Assembly (NCBI GenBank): GCA_005656395.1 | Contig: SRSI01000074.1 | Coordinates: 310,001-374,000 of the forward strand | Length of the DNA stretch: 64,000 nt | DNA from: Strongyloides papillosus | Lineage: Eukaryota > Nematoda > Chromadorea > Rhabditida > Strongyloididae | Direction of reading: 5' to 3' | In this document: positions 1-11,083 of the stretch, piece by piece | Numbering within the stretch: the first letter of the stretch is position 1 | How the letters are laid out: every line of letters starts with the position of its first letter | The notes under the pieces: generated by a model | Told to the model about the DNA's origin: nothing | The model's input: the letters and a program-made list of their open reading frames with translations, nothing else | The model's database searches: none | Program-made: the position numbers and the translations under genes

Positions 1-110
1 TTTGTTTTGTCGATCTCACTTAATTTTTGCCTAAGATCAGCAACTGCCTTCTCACAAACACTTTCTCTTATACTACGTTTGGTAACTTTCTTTGTTGTTG
101 TAGTAGACAT
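1..110 (-). CDS. 5' end of an unidentified gene, cut by the window edge
   Basis: An ATG at 110 on the minus strand opens a frame that stays open to base 1. It encodes about 36 residues: a Thr/Lys-rich start (MSTTTTKKVTKRSIRE) followed by a probable helix with a heptad-like pattern (AVADLRQKLSEIDK). It is divergent from the coiled-coil gene that starts at 663, with about 550 bp of A+T-rich DNA between them. Too little is present to name a family. The open frame, the ATG and the coding-like composition support a real gene, but a downstream splice cannot be checked here. Confidence 0.5.
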   Translation of the reverse strand, partial: MSTTTTKKVTKRSIRESVCEKAVADLRQKLSEIDKT

Positions 111-662
111 ATTAGAGATATGTCTTTTGTAAATGGTTAATGACAAAAAATCCTACAAAAATCAAACAATTATATAATATCAAGCATAATACAAATTATC
201 ATAATAATAATATTTATATAAATTTGCATTTATACATAACAATATTTTAAACAATTTGAAAAGAAAAATTAGTACTATTCTGTTATTCGCGGTGTATAAA
301 TAAAATGCATAAAATGATAACTATAAAGTTATTTATTGAGATAATAGATGAAATTATGAAAATTTAAATTATCTATTATTTAGAAAATTTTCTTAACTTA
401 TAGTAAAAAATGTATATTTTTCAATTGGTTAATCTTTAATCTATCATTTTCACATAAAAACATTAGATAAACATAAAAATATTGCTATCAGATTTATTTT
501 CATTCAAAAAATATAAATATACGAATTTTCCAAATTCAATTTTTTGCATATTTTTTTTTAATATTTTGATTATTTTAAGATAATATTTAAATTATCAATA
601 TGTTCATTAGTATTTAACTCAATTATTTATCACTAAAAATTTAATAACCTCATATTTTCATA
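111..662. promoter_or_regulatory. Divergent intergenic region
   Basis: This very A+T-rich stretch lies between two divergently oriented starts (110 minus, 663 plus) and must hold the upstream sequences of both. I see homopolymer T and A runs but no recognisable motif. The call rests on position only. Confidence 0.4.
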
Positions 663-1604
663 ATGACAACAAAAGCTGATAACCTTAAAAATTCTGAATA
701 TCCACGTCAGTTGATTCAAGTGACAAAGTCAAACAAAAGCGACGATGTTGTAAGAACTGAGCTTAGGTTTGTTTCCTATGACTTAAAGACAAACTTAGAA
801 CAGAGATTTGGTTCTTCAGAAGGTTCTGCTGTCACACAGGCATTATGGTCCTTATTAACACATCTTAACAAATTGAATAAAGATGGCGATGCTACAGAGG
901 ATGATTTATTGATGCAGAAGCAAATTCTTGAAATTCAACTTGAAAAAGCCAGAAACAATTTGGAGAGTAATGAAAAGTACATGAGAGAGATGATGGAGAT
1001 GCTGAAGGAGAGTGAGAAAATTATCAAACATGAGGATGCTTGTGTAAAACCGAAACGCAAAAATAGAAGTGTTTCTGTTGATAGAGTCCATTATCAACAA
1101 CCAACAGTTGTTCATAAAAATGACATTAACAGGAAGACTAAAGTTACCAGATATCAAGCTGGTGTTATATCAGAAACATCCTACATCGAACCTTCAATGT
1201 GTGAAGTGATAACTGAAAGGAACAACAACAACTGCCATAGAGCAGCAAATGTTACTATTAACGATAAAGTAAGCCTTTCAAATAGTATGTGTCAGGCGCT
1301 TCATGATATCTCCAATCGTGTGATGCAACTTCAGGCTAGTTCCTCTTCTAACGATCCAATTTTCAAAGGGAAAATAAAAAATGTCCGTGAAATGGTTGAC
1401 AATTTGAGGGAGCTTCTACTTACCACACAGAATGGCTCTGAAAAAATTTCAATAAAAATATTAAAAAACAAATTTGAAATTTTAACAAGTGCTCTTAACA
1501 ATTTATATAATCAACATCTTAAGAATCAATCTATGAATGATGAAGGAAATGGTGGCTTCACTAAGAGAACTATACTTCATTCAAGCTACTATAAGAAAGA
1601 ATAA
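663..1604 (+). CDS. Coiled-coil protein of unknown function, 313 aa
   Basis: Single-exon frame from ATG 663 to TAA 1604. Residues about 65-125 (QKQILEIQLEKARNNLESNE and following) are rich in Glu, Lys and Leu with heptad spacing, so a coiled coil is likely. A basic patch follows (KPKRKNRSVSVDR), which could be a nuclear localisation or phosphorylation site. A second helical segment lies near 220-285 (MSQALHDISNRVMQLQ-type spacing). There is no signal peptide or membrane segment. I do not recognise a family. Codon use and length support a true gene. It could be a cytoskeletal, kinetochore or centrosome-type protein, but that is only an impression from composition. Confidence 0.7.
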   Translation: MTTKADNLKNSEYPRQLIQVTKSNKSDDVVRTELRFVSYDLKTNLEQRFGSSEGSAVTQALWSLLTHLNKLNKDGDATEDDLLMQKQILEIQLEKARNNLESNEKYMREMMEMLKESEKIIKHEDACVKPKRKNRSVSVDRVHYQQPTVVHKNDINRKTKVTRYQAGVISETSYIEPSMCEVITERNNNNCHRAANVTINDKVSLSNSMCQALHDISNRVMQLQASSSSNDPIFKGKIKNVREMVDNLRELLLTTQNGSEKISIKILKNKFEILTSALNNLYNQHLKNQSMNDEGNGGFTKRTILHSSYYKKE

Positions 1605-1870
1605 GGATAAAAAATCACATTAAATGGAAATAATTAAATAAAATACATTTTTGGAATTTTACGATACTATAAACAAAAGACGTCATCTTGAATAATAAAA
1701 CATAACTATACTTATTTTTTTATTTTTGTAATATTAATTAACGAATAATAAAATTTTAATACTTCTAATTTTTCATTGAATCTTTTTCATAATTTAAAAA
1801 AATAATTATAAAGACAATGCTTTTTTCTAAGATTTTCTTCAAATAACGCTAAAGTTCCTCATTCATTATC
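1605..1870. other. Intergenic / 3' flank
   Basis: A+T-rich spacer between the coiled-coil gene and a degraded coding region on the opposite strand. AATAAA-like strings (for example near 1696 and 1747) could serve poly(A) formation for the plus-strand gene. Nothing else is visible. Confidence 0.3.
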
Positions 1871-2444
1871 TCATCTAAATTTAAGTGAAATTTCCATCCT
1901 ACTACCACTTCCACATGTACAATACTTTTGGTGATTGTATATAAAACATTGCTTTTTAACATTAGGATTCCAATCTGAAATGACATCATAATCATTTCTG
2001 TATTTCCTAAAGAATGGCATTAAAGTTTCATTCTCGAATGATGTTATTGGTTGGTTTCTGGAAAAACAAAGTCTACAAGTATCACTGTCTCATCTTTCTT
2101 CAAAATTTGAGGGAGAATCTTTAAATAAATGGTCGAGAATTTCAGTATGTAAATCATCAGTCTCATTGTCAACGTCAATCATAGCAAATTGAAGATTAAG
2201 GCTATTTTAACCAAATTTGCTACTATCCCAAATTTAGTATATTTGTGCCTCTTTTTTGACTCATCTTAAAAGCTGTTAGACTTTCAGATGGTGTTATCAC
2301 TATCTCTCCATTAACTTCGTGACTAGGAAAGTTTAATTCTATGCTAATTAATGCAACATCATGAAGTATCTCATCAACAAACCAAGGTAAAATATCAGTT
2401 TCCTTTTTAATACTCCTCCTGAACCTTTGAAAGAGAAACGGCAA
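1871..2444 (-). pseudogene. Probable pseudogene, broken frames with a Cys-rich tail
   Basis: The minus strand carries three coding-like pieces that do not join into one frame. From 2444 to 2223 there is a 73-codon open piece (KETDILPWFVDEILHDVALI and following) ending in tandem stops. From about 2180 a second piece (MIDVDNETDDLHTEILDHLF) runs to an in-frame TGA at 2090-2092. The frame then continues open with SDTCRLCFSRNQPITSFEN and ends in a Cys-rich tail (KYCTCGSGSRMEISLKFR) with a TGA at 1871. No GT-AG pair obviously removes the stops. Composition is clearly protein-like, so a decayed gene is the best reading. Alternatives are a multi-exon gene with unusual splicing or sequence errors. I do not recognise the family. 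Confidence 0.4.
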
Positions 2445-3431
2445 AGAGTATCTCTTCTACTATAAAAAAACATAAAGAAATATTAAGATATCAGTGTTAT
2501 CACCGATATTAATTTAAGTTCATTTAATTGTAATAAAACAAATCTTGCAATTGAAATAGTATAAACATAAAAAAATTCGCTTACCTGTGAAATTCCAGGT
2601 TAATATAATCATTTTTAAGGCGTTTTGTGGAGTCACCAATTTCAAAATTATTCTCACTGAAATAAATATTTCTCAACGACAAAATTCAGATAGCGCTAAT
2701 GTTTACCATTTGTATTCAAGCATTTTAAAATCCACTATTTTGATAAAAAAATTACAGAAAACTAAAATCATTTTTCGATGTAAACCTCTCCACTAGCAGA
2801 CTTAGAGATCTTATTACCAATACAGTGGAAAATGATGTTTTTTATACTTTGTGTAATAATTAAAAATTCTATTTAGTTTATGATAAGAAAATCTGTCGAT
2901 TTAATTAAGACATCATTCAGTCTAAAACGGTTTTTTACAAAACTAACGATATTATGGACTTTGAATCACCAGAAATTATGTTGTAATAATTACTAATATT
3001 TAAAAATATTTCTCCAAAAGTCTACAGTAATACCGCAGTGATTTAAAAGTTTGGGTAACGGTAATCGTAAAAATGTTTGAATTTCTTTTTGACAACTCGT
3101 TAACCTTAAAAGATTTTCTAATTTTATAAACAATTATTTTTAGCTGCAATGTCATCATTTACAATGTGAAATACACAATACATTAGTGAGGAAAATGTTC
3201 AGATTTTAGATACTTTTGAAGTACTTTAGACTTATGGTGTTATTCCTTTCCTATATTAATTCCTTTACCATGAGAGACTACTCGTTTTTTTAACAAACTG
3301 TTGCATTAAAGAAATAAATTTTTTTATACAACAATTTTACCCTTCTTTCTCGTGCGCAAGTTTTTTTATTGAATGAACGCTTAAATATATTTTATTTTAG
3401 ATTTCTAATATTGTAAAAAAAATCATTTCCA
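2445..3431. other. Intergenic region, no supported gene
   Basis: Roughly 1 kb of A+T-rich DNA. The only sizeable open frame (2587-2796, plus) begins at a GTG and has no recognisable domain, so I do not call it. The last 200 bp are the likely promoter of the chromo-like gene that starts at 3432. Confidence 0.4.
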
Positions 3432-5044
3432 ATGGTGCCCACACGTAATTCCTTAGGGAGGTACAAGAATCGAGGAATTAAAGCTATTATCGGAAAGAAG
3501 GTTATTAATTTTAAACGGCTTTATCTCATCCAATATTATGAAGAAGGAGAAGAACCAATGTTTGTTGATTATAAATTGTTAGACTATGATGTAAGCTTAA
3601 TGTTATATTTAATATTTTCTATTAATAAATTTAGCCAGTATATCGGATGGTACAAAAATATGATCATCTTGAAAAGCTAGGAGAAAAAAATATTATTGTA
3701 GATGTTGATTCTTTGGATGATGATTCAAATTTACCTGAAGTAGAAGTTATTTTGATTGACGATGACAAAGTTACCACAGTAAAAGAAAAGAGAAGGAAAA
3801 GTAAAAGAAAAAAATGTAATTATTCTTTAACACATAATGTTTCTCAACTCCATGATGACGAGTTGGAAGTAATTACTATAAATGAAGACGAAAATGAGTT
3901 GATCGTTGAAACAGTAAAAGAAAAGAATGGAAGAAGTAAGAAAACAAAATGTAATGATGCGTTAAATAATAATGTTTCTCAAGACAAAAATGCCAATTTG
4001 GAAGTAATTACTTTAAGTGACAAAGAATGCGATTCGATTGCTAAGACAGTAAAAGAAAGGGCAAGAAGAAATAAGAGAAAAAAATGTAATGATGCCATAA
4101 AAAATAACGTTTCTCAAGTCGATGATGATGGATTGGAAATCTTTACTGTAAGTGACGAAGAATCCGATTTGATTGTTAAGACAGTAAAAGGAAAAACAAG
4201 AAGAAATAAGAGAAAAAAATGTAATGATGTCTTAAAAAATAATGTTTCTCAAATCGACGATGACTGGTTGGAAGTAATTACTTTAAGTGACAAGGAATGC
4301 GATTCTATTGCCAAGACAGTAAAAGAAAGGGCAAGAAGAAATAAGAGAAAAAAATGTAATGATGTCATAAAAAATAACGTTTCTCAAGTCGATGATGGCG
4401 GGTTGGAAGTAATTACTTTAAGTGACAAAGAATGCGATTCGACTGTTAAGACAGTAGAAGAAAAGAGAAAAAGAGGTAGGAAAAAAAAATGTGATGATAC
4501 CTTAAAAAATAATGTTTCTCAAATCGACGATGACTGGTTGGAAGTAATTTCTTCAAATGACGAAGAAAATGAGTCGATTGTTTTAATAGATGAAACCTCC
4601 CCTGTAAATCCTTCAAAACGGTAAGCGTAAATTGAAGAATCTGTATGATAATTTATTATAGTAAACCTGTAACTGAGAATATACAACGTGTTTTACATGG
4701 TAGAATTGTTTTTGAGTAAGTTTTCTATTTTAATACCAATAGTAATTACAACTTTTAGGCCAATTAGATTAAATGGAAAAGAAATAACTGTAGCAGATAT
4801 TATAAAATTCAATAAATTATACAACAGATTTAATGATTATAAGGGTACTAAAATTAGGAAAATATTTGGCAGAAGTCATGAAATTTGTTACAATGATGTG
4901 ATTGACTACAAATTTTTTGGTTTAACAGATAAAGCCAGCGTTATTGTATTTACAAAAGAACAAGTTCAGTTTAAAGAATTTTTTCTTCCAATATATGAAT
5001 TTATGAAAAAATATCCGTTCACTGAAACTGACCCACCTTTTTGA
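3432..5044 (+). CDS. Chromo-like / chromoshadow-like protein with a tandem acidic-basic repeat array, 494 aa
   Basis: Four exons, 3432-3590, 3635-4620, 4662-4715 and 4759-5044, give 495 codons with all phases consistent and clean GT-AG ends. Residues about 15-65 read like a divergent chromo domain: a II-x-KKV core, YLIQYYEEGEEPMFVDYKLL, then a C-terminal helix PVYRMVQKYDHLEK; the usual aromatic-cage Trp residues are not conserved. Residues about 84-370 are six and a half repeats of 45 residues (listed separately). The last 90 residues (DKASVIVFTKEQVQFKEFFL, PIYEFMKKYPF) align by eye with a chromoshadow domain. Such domains in HP1 bind methylated histone H3 and dimerise. HP1-like is inference; the exon structure and the repeats are directly visible. 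The protein is probably nuclear, given many KRKK clusters. Confidence 0.7.
3740..4600 (+). repeat. Coding tandem repeat, 135-bp unit, about 6.5 copies
   Basis: Units begin at about 3740 (41 codons), 3863, 3998, 4133, 4268, 4403 and 4538 (partial), each full later unit being exactly 45 codons. Each starts with a hydrophobic-acidic patch of the type LEVITLSDKE, then TVKE, a basic block such as RRNKRKKC, and ends with KNNVSQ-DDD. Units 3 and 5 are almost identical, pointing to recent duplication or gene conversion. The hydrophobic-acidic patches (VILIDDD, EVITLSD, IVLIDE) fit the loose consensus for SUMO-interacting motifs; that function is inferred. Confidence 0.9.
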
Positions 5045-5787
5045 AATTTTATTTAGTGACGTAATTTTTATATTAATTAATGGTAAATGAGTTTTTGATT
5101 GGTATATTGTAAATTAATTTTATTTAATTCTCAATGTTAAGACTTTATAGAATAATAAATAGTATTTTGTACTAATGATGTTCTTTACATTATATTTTTT
5201 AATTTAATACAGTGTCATTATTTGTTTTATTCCAATGAAACTGTTGATATATTTTGATTATTAAAAAACAAGAATGCCAAAAAAGTAATTTATTACAATA
5301 TCACTCGTGAGTAAACCTATCCGACTTTGATTTGGTAGAAAATGTATTTGGAAATTATATTTTTGTAGGACTATGAAAACTGTTTTTATCAATCGTATAA
5401 ACATTATAGAAAATTTTTTTTGGTGGATTGACTCTGAAAACAACTGTTATGAACTATATTTAATGAGATAGTTTAATAAATTTTAATCATAGAATTTCTT
5501 CATAACGTCGAAATGACAGTTAATAACGTAAATATCATAGCCATAGTGATAAGATAATTCAACATTATTTTTGATTATTTACATGTTATGTTATTTAATT
5601 ACCTCTGTCAAAATTACTACATAATTCCAAAGAAATAAATTTTTGAACAATCTTCTAATCATATAAGGTAGTTTATTTTATTTCAAATTATTAAAATAAG
5701 TCACAAAACATGATATAGATTTTAATTATAAATTATTTTTAATAGTAATTACTTTTATGGTCTTCAAATATTCATATTATTTAGAAA
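5045..5787. other. Convergent intergenic region
   Basis: About 740 bp between two convergent genes. It is A+T rich, with several AATAAA-like strings near 5150 and 5460-5480 and the flank of the minus-strand gene near 5700-5780. A 60-codon minus-strand open frame (5261-5443) has no domain and I treat it as chance. Confidence 0.4.
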
Positions 5788-6536
5788 TTACAAAAATTGA
5801 TTTTCGCGTCGTTTATAGTCAAGAATTGTTAATTCATTTCTCAATTTTCTATTAGACTTTTCTACAACGCTTTTAACCTTACGCCTTACATCAACTTCTG
5901 TCATTGAAGGATCCAATTGTTTCCACTTTTCCTCATACTTACAAACCTCCTCAATGAGTTGTTTTTTCTCATTTTCAAAATTAGAAACATCTTGCATCAA
6001 GGAATCGCGTTTTAATTTAACATCCTCCAATATAGCTTCGTCATATGTTCTAATGAGAGATACCTGCCTATCTAAGGTAACATTGAAATGATTGTAAAAA
6101 CTATCGAAAACATATGAAGAACTGGCCATTGAAGATAAATGTTTAGCCAAATCTTTTTCAAGTAACTCTTTGGTAACATCTAATGCATTGCATTTCTCAT
6201 CAAATTGATCTTTTTCTGAGGATAAAAAAGACTCCTTCGTCTCTTGGATTTTAATGTTATTTGTCTCTTTAATCAGTAAAAGATGGCTTCTTTTAATATC
6301 ATCCCTCACTTAATAATAAAAAGAACTATAATTTATTTAGTTTCTATAAAAACGTACTTTTATCATTATTACTCTTTAATTTATTAATTTCCCTCTCATA
6401 TTTAGATATGGACTCTGAAATTCGTTGCTTTTCTGTTAAACAATATATTAAAAATTCCAAAATCAAAAGTACCTCTTAATGCTTTATTGATTCTATCCCT
6501 AATATCACCTGGCCCAACCCTGGATGATCCAAACAT
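5788..6536 (-). CDS. Small coiled-coil protein, 219 aa, unknown
   Basis: Three exons on the minus strand: 6536-6473, 6432-6358 and 6308-5788. The phases fit (64+75+521 = 660 nt). The protein starts MFGSSRVGPGDIRDRINKAL and is then almost wholly helical and charged, with heptad-like runs (KQRISESISKYEREINKLK; NFENEKKQLIEEVCKYEEKW), so an extended coiled coil is likely over residues about 20-200. No signal peptide, membrane segment or enzyme motif is visible. The introns (40 and 49 nt) are typical for this genome. I do not recognise a family. It is convergent with the chromo-like gene. Confidence 0.75.
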
Positions 6537-6892
6537 AATCAAAATGTAGGATTAGAAATGAATAAAATAGTTGTTAAAGTAAGACAAATAAATTATAAAT
6601 GATATTTTATTCAAGTCAAATAAAAATGTAATATACATGAATACCTTTAATTTATACCTTTAAGGCAAAACTACACCATGACAAATATACCTGCCATTTT
6701 GTTTTATGCAAATTTGATGACATATTGTTTTTCCCTATGAATTCTAGGTTTTTAGAATTATGTTTAAATTTCTTTGTTATGAGATAAGACAATTGTGTAC
6801 ATTAACGGACAGTTAGATTTTACCACAACAATGTAGAATTTTATTATTCTCAGAAATTGAATAAGTAATTTTAAATATAACAACAATTGTTT
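6537..6892. other. Short intergenic region
   Basis: About 360 bp separating two minus-strand genes: the 3' flank of the USP8-like gene and the promoter of the coiled-coil gene. A+T rich; no motif recognised. Confidence 0.35.
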
Positions 6893-9366
6893 TTATTTTT
6901 TTAATCTATAATATAACATAAAAGCGGTCTTTGTTTTAATATCGTGATTCGTATCACTCATTGGTGTGACCGTATCATCATCACATTCAAGCCATTGATC
7001 ACCTGATCTTACGTAAGATGTGTAATGTCCGCTATTTAATGTTCCCATATGATTCTAAAAAAAGGGGAAAGTTTTTGAAAGTAACAAACTACTAGTAAAC
7101 TTACAACAACAGCATAAAGATCGTATAAACATTTTACGTTGTTGACATTTTGTTCATGAACAAAACTGCTAACATTAAAATCATTAATGTCAAAATCAAC
7201 ATAAACATTATTCTTATCACAACAACCATTAACGTAAGCAAATCTTTTTTTATGTATCACAAGAATTTCAGGAAGTTCCCATATTCTCTGAGTTTTAGTT
7301 GACTTCCTGATAACGTCGCATTTTGGACACTTCCAGCCATCATTTAAAATTTCAACAGAAAAATGATTGGTAAGGCATTCTGAAAGTCTTGTTGATTGTA
7401 TTTGTATCGGTAATTCTACAGATATTTGTACAGAATCCTCAAATGTTACACTTTGATGCATACATACAGAACACGAAACCGTTGAGACTATTCTCAAATT
7501 GAAAAGTGAGTTAACTTTAGAATAAGAGAATTGTTCAACTTTTTCCTTATAATCATTAAAATCTTCAAATAAATTATCGCCATTATAATTTTGCTTAAAA
7601 CTTTTTCTTGTTGATACATAATTAGTATCTTCATGAAGTGCATCAAGAAGGTAGATTTGGAACTCCTGGGCATCCTGTTGGCAACGATCAGCTAATCGTC
7701 TGTTTACCTGGTCTGCAAAAGTTATTAAGAAACACTCTGGGTGTATTTTTCTAAATCTTCCTGACCAGAATAAATCCATTAATGATGTAAAAACAGCTGT
7801 TATAGTTCCTTGAGTACCAAATTTATTACTCTCATTGATATATTTTATAATATTGCCAATTGTAAATAAATTTTTCATCTCTGGAAGATGAAAAAGAGCT
7901 TGGAGGATAGAATTCATAAAACACGTATTACCCAAATTTGTAAGGCCCGTCATTCCCTGTGGAACACTACTTTCGTATGATTGTCTCTCTAAATCTTTTA
8001 TACTGTATGAATATATTTCGATGATGCGGTCATCAAAATATTTTCGCTTTTTTACAATATTTTCTTTTAATTCTCGATTCGGAATTTGTGGCCCTGACAC
8101 CTGAGGTTTTGTAGTTTTATCGGGTATTATTGGTCTCTTTTCAGTTTCATTTAATTTATCTAATGACTCACAAACAGAATTTATGGACTCTTGAGTCAAT
8201 TCAATTTTGTTATTTTTATCTGGTATTTTGATTTGTCCTCTTGGTTTAGGTATTGGTTTGTCTTTAGGTAAATTATAGTTTATAGTTTTTGGTGTTTGGG
8301 AAATATTTTTGTCAACATCAGTGGTCTTTTTGGTAAATGATAAATTATTTTCTTTCGTCGCTTCCAAAAGCTCTTTTACTTCCTTTTCATGATTATTTTT
8401 TGGTGGTGTGGTTCTACCCAATCTTGGGTATTCCTGTATATTTTTTATAGATTCTGAACGATGATTGTTCAAAAATTCCAGAAATTTCTGATGGTAAGTA
8501 AAGCTGGGAAGTGAATTATTATCTGTCTTTTTGACGTAATTGGGATAAGTCAGTACAAATTCTTTAAAACCACCTTGAAGAGGTAAGACTGGGGGAAAAC
8601 TTTCATTACTTGAAATATTCTTAATTTCTGTAAAACCTTTGATTAAAATTTCTTCCCTAATATCTTTCTCATTTTCGTCATCATTTTTGTCTCCCATTAA
8701 TACTATAAAATCATAGAATGACTTCTTAAGCTTGTTTTGATAATCAATAGGAAATTTATTACACAATTCATTATATGATAAATATTTGGCTAATACCATG
8801 GGACATAATTGAACTCTTTCAAAATTGGGATATTGAGGAATTGATAAATAACTATTTCTGTCTCCATGATAGTCAACAAGTAGAATTTTTTTATTATTTT
8901 TTATTAAACTAAATAAATCAGTTGGTTTTATTGTATTTTTTACTGTCCAATTATTATCATGATCATTGGTAGTTTCATATGACTCATCCAAATCACTGTT
9001 ACTAATATAGTTTTCTGCAGCAATCTTTTTCAAATTTTCTAGTATTTCTATTGAACGAGAACATAAATCTTTAAGATCTGGTAAATATTGATGTTCATTT
9101 CGGTATTTTTGGATGGCTTCTTTTGTTATAATAGCTACTCTTGAAGCATATATTTGAGCTGTTTTATAGTCACCAGAATGAAAACTGGTGCTAGCATCAA
9201 TTAAAAATTTGTTTAATATTGGGATTAATTTGGCAACAGATTGATTTAAACATTTATTTTTAACTTCCGGCGCCAAACATGTTTGAAATATTTTCTCCAA
9301 TTCATCTTGAGTAGGAATATATGAAGTTTTCTTGACTAATGGAACACCTACAATCTTCCTTGCCAT
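6893..9366 (-). CDS. Ubiquitin carboxyl-terminal hydrolase, USP8/UBPY-like, 807 aa
   Basis: Two exons, 9366-7105 and 7054-6893. The second is needed for the active-site histidine. Residues about 1-120 resemble the MIT-like USP8 N-terminal helical domain (SFHSGDYKTAQIYASRVAII). About 155-275 look like a rhodanese domain (ILLVDYHGDRNSYLSIPQYP). A charged, Pro-containing linker follows (DKPIPKPRGQIKIP). The USP catalytic domain starts near 470 with Cys482 in GLTNLGNTCFMNSIL, two CxxC pairs (SCSVC, KCPKC) for zinc, His764 in NSGHYTSYVR and the Asp779-781 cluster after QWLEC. Enzymes of this family remove ubiquitin from endosomal receptors and ESCRT partners. The rhodanese segment lacks an obvious active cysteine, as in USP8. 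It is divergent from the 5-phosphatase gene, with about 330 bp between starts. Confidence 0.9.
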
Positions 9367-9696
9367 ATCTCTGCAAAGAAACTTTTAAATTTCTAGAAAT
9401 ATATTAAACGTACAAATTAATATAAAACAATGTCTACTAAAATATAATGGAAATAAAAATAATGATTTTATTCAAAACATATGAGTAGTAGTGATAAATA
9501 CGTTACTAGGAGACGATATACCAACAGAAAAACAAACTTATCATGAAAAAAAAATCGATGTTAGGTAAAAAATTACACAAAGAATAAATATATTTTATAT
9601 TTTCTATTTGTTAAGATACAAGATAAATTATTGAAAATCAAATGACTGATTATTTAGCGACAAAAAACATACAGTTATTGTTTATTTTAATAGGAT
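9367..9696. promoter_or_regulatory. Divergent promoter region
   Basis: About 330 bp between the divergent USP8-like and 5-phosphatase starts. It probably holds both promoters. Just before the plus-strand gene, a T-rich tract and AG (TTTATTTTAATAG, then GATATG) look like a spliced-leader acceptor. Confidence 0.45.
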
Positions 9697-10995
9697 ATGC
9701 CTGGAGTTATAAAACATTGTAAAATTTGTTGCTTTACATATAATGTAAATCTCAAATTAGCTAGTAAGAATAATGTTGAAGCTTTATTGGGTGAATTTAA
9801 GAGACAATTAAGTGAAGCACACTTTGTAGTGCTTGGATTTCAAGAAATATCTTTAACTGAATTTTCAGGAGCTACCCCAATAAATCAAACATGGCCATAC
9901 ATTGTCGGACAATCACTTAAAAAATTTGACTTAACATTACTTCACTCAACTTATTTAAGCATTAACCGAATTGTAATATTTACAAAAAAAAATATTTTAC
10001 CTTTTGTAAGTAATTATTATTTTCTAGTATTTTTGGTAATTACTATTATTTTTTAGATAGAAAAAATTGAAAATAGATTTCATAGATTTGGGTTTATGGG
10101 ACTTTCTGGGCATAAAGGTACATTATCAGTTAAAATAACACTTAATAATGATGAAAAACTAATTTTTTTGTCATCTCATTTTGTGCATGATGCTAAAGAA
10201 TATCAAACAAGAGTGAGTCAGTATAAAGAAAGTATTAAATGTACTTTTAATGATCACAGAGAAAAAAATGTTTCAATATTTTGGATGGGTGATTTCAATT
10301 GGAGATTAAACTCAACAGACCATTATAGTGTGTCTCGTGATCTAGAGAAACTAAAAGAAACTGAGATAAATGATTTTGTTGAGAAAAATTGTCAATTAAA
10401 AATAGCACAAAAAAATGGTGATGCTTTTGAAAGTTTCCAGGAACCATCTATATTTTTTATGCCTACATATAAATTAAAAATAGGTACAACTAATTATGAA
10501 TCTACAAGAGTGTCTTCGTGGTGTGATAGAATTTTATATAAAGGTGATAATATACAAAATCTACTTTACACATCGAATACAACTATTAACATCTCCGATC
10601 ATTTACCTGTTTTTGGTTTATTTGTAAAAGATTTCTCAACTCCTTTAAATGTTGTTGATGAATATTGCGATGTTTTTCCGGTTCATTTTCAGAATCGTCC
10701 CTTTTGGTGTTCTCACGCACCAATATTTGTAAATTTTTCGTTTAAAAATAATTTCTGGAATAGATATGGATCAAATTTTGATTGGATAGGAATATTTTCT
10801 TCTAGTATTTACATAGATGATCCTATATCTTGGGTTTATCTTGCAACGTGCACAACAAGTGAAAATGAACCAAATACAATGGTAGCGGAGTTACCCGGTA
10901 TATCAAAAGGGAAGTACAAATTCGTTTATTTTAGTTCAAAGTTAAAATGTATAAAAGGTATATCTGATTTTGAAGTTAATATTTTATATGATTAA
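9697..10995 (+). CDS. Inositol polyphosphate 5-phosphatase with C-terminal SKICH domain, 415 aa
   Basis: Exons 9697-10005 and 10057-10995, phase 0, 51-nt intron. The catalytic domain (residues about 8-310) shows the family signatures: FQEISL, WMGDFNWRL, SWCDRILYKG and SDHLPVFGLF, which contain the metal-binding and catalytic residues. The remaining about 100 residues (SNFDWIGIFSS, KGKYKFVYFSS) form a SKICH-type domain as in INPP5K/SKIP and INPP5J; C. elegans CIL-1 is the closest type I can name. Known family members remove the 5-phosphate from PI(4,5)P2 or PI(3,4,5)P3 at membranes. At 415 aa it is compact, like INPP5K. It is convergent with the copper transporter gene, with only 88 bp between the stop codons. 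Confidence 0.9.
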
Positions 10996-11083
10996 TATAT
11001 TTTAATATTAGTATTTCGTCGATAGATAATAAAACAAGAAGTTGGTTTCTTTTTTTTAATGAATATAATTTTGTAAAACACTT

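Noticed and set aside
2090..2092. In-frame TGA as a selenocysteine codon
   Set aside because: No Cys-type redox context around it, no SECIS-like hairpin seen downstream, and the upstream piece is broken in other frames too; a pseudogene fits better.
2587..2796. 69-codon plus-strand frame
   Set aside because: Starts at GTG, no domain, composition like translated A+T-rich non-coding DNA.
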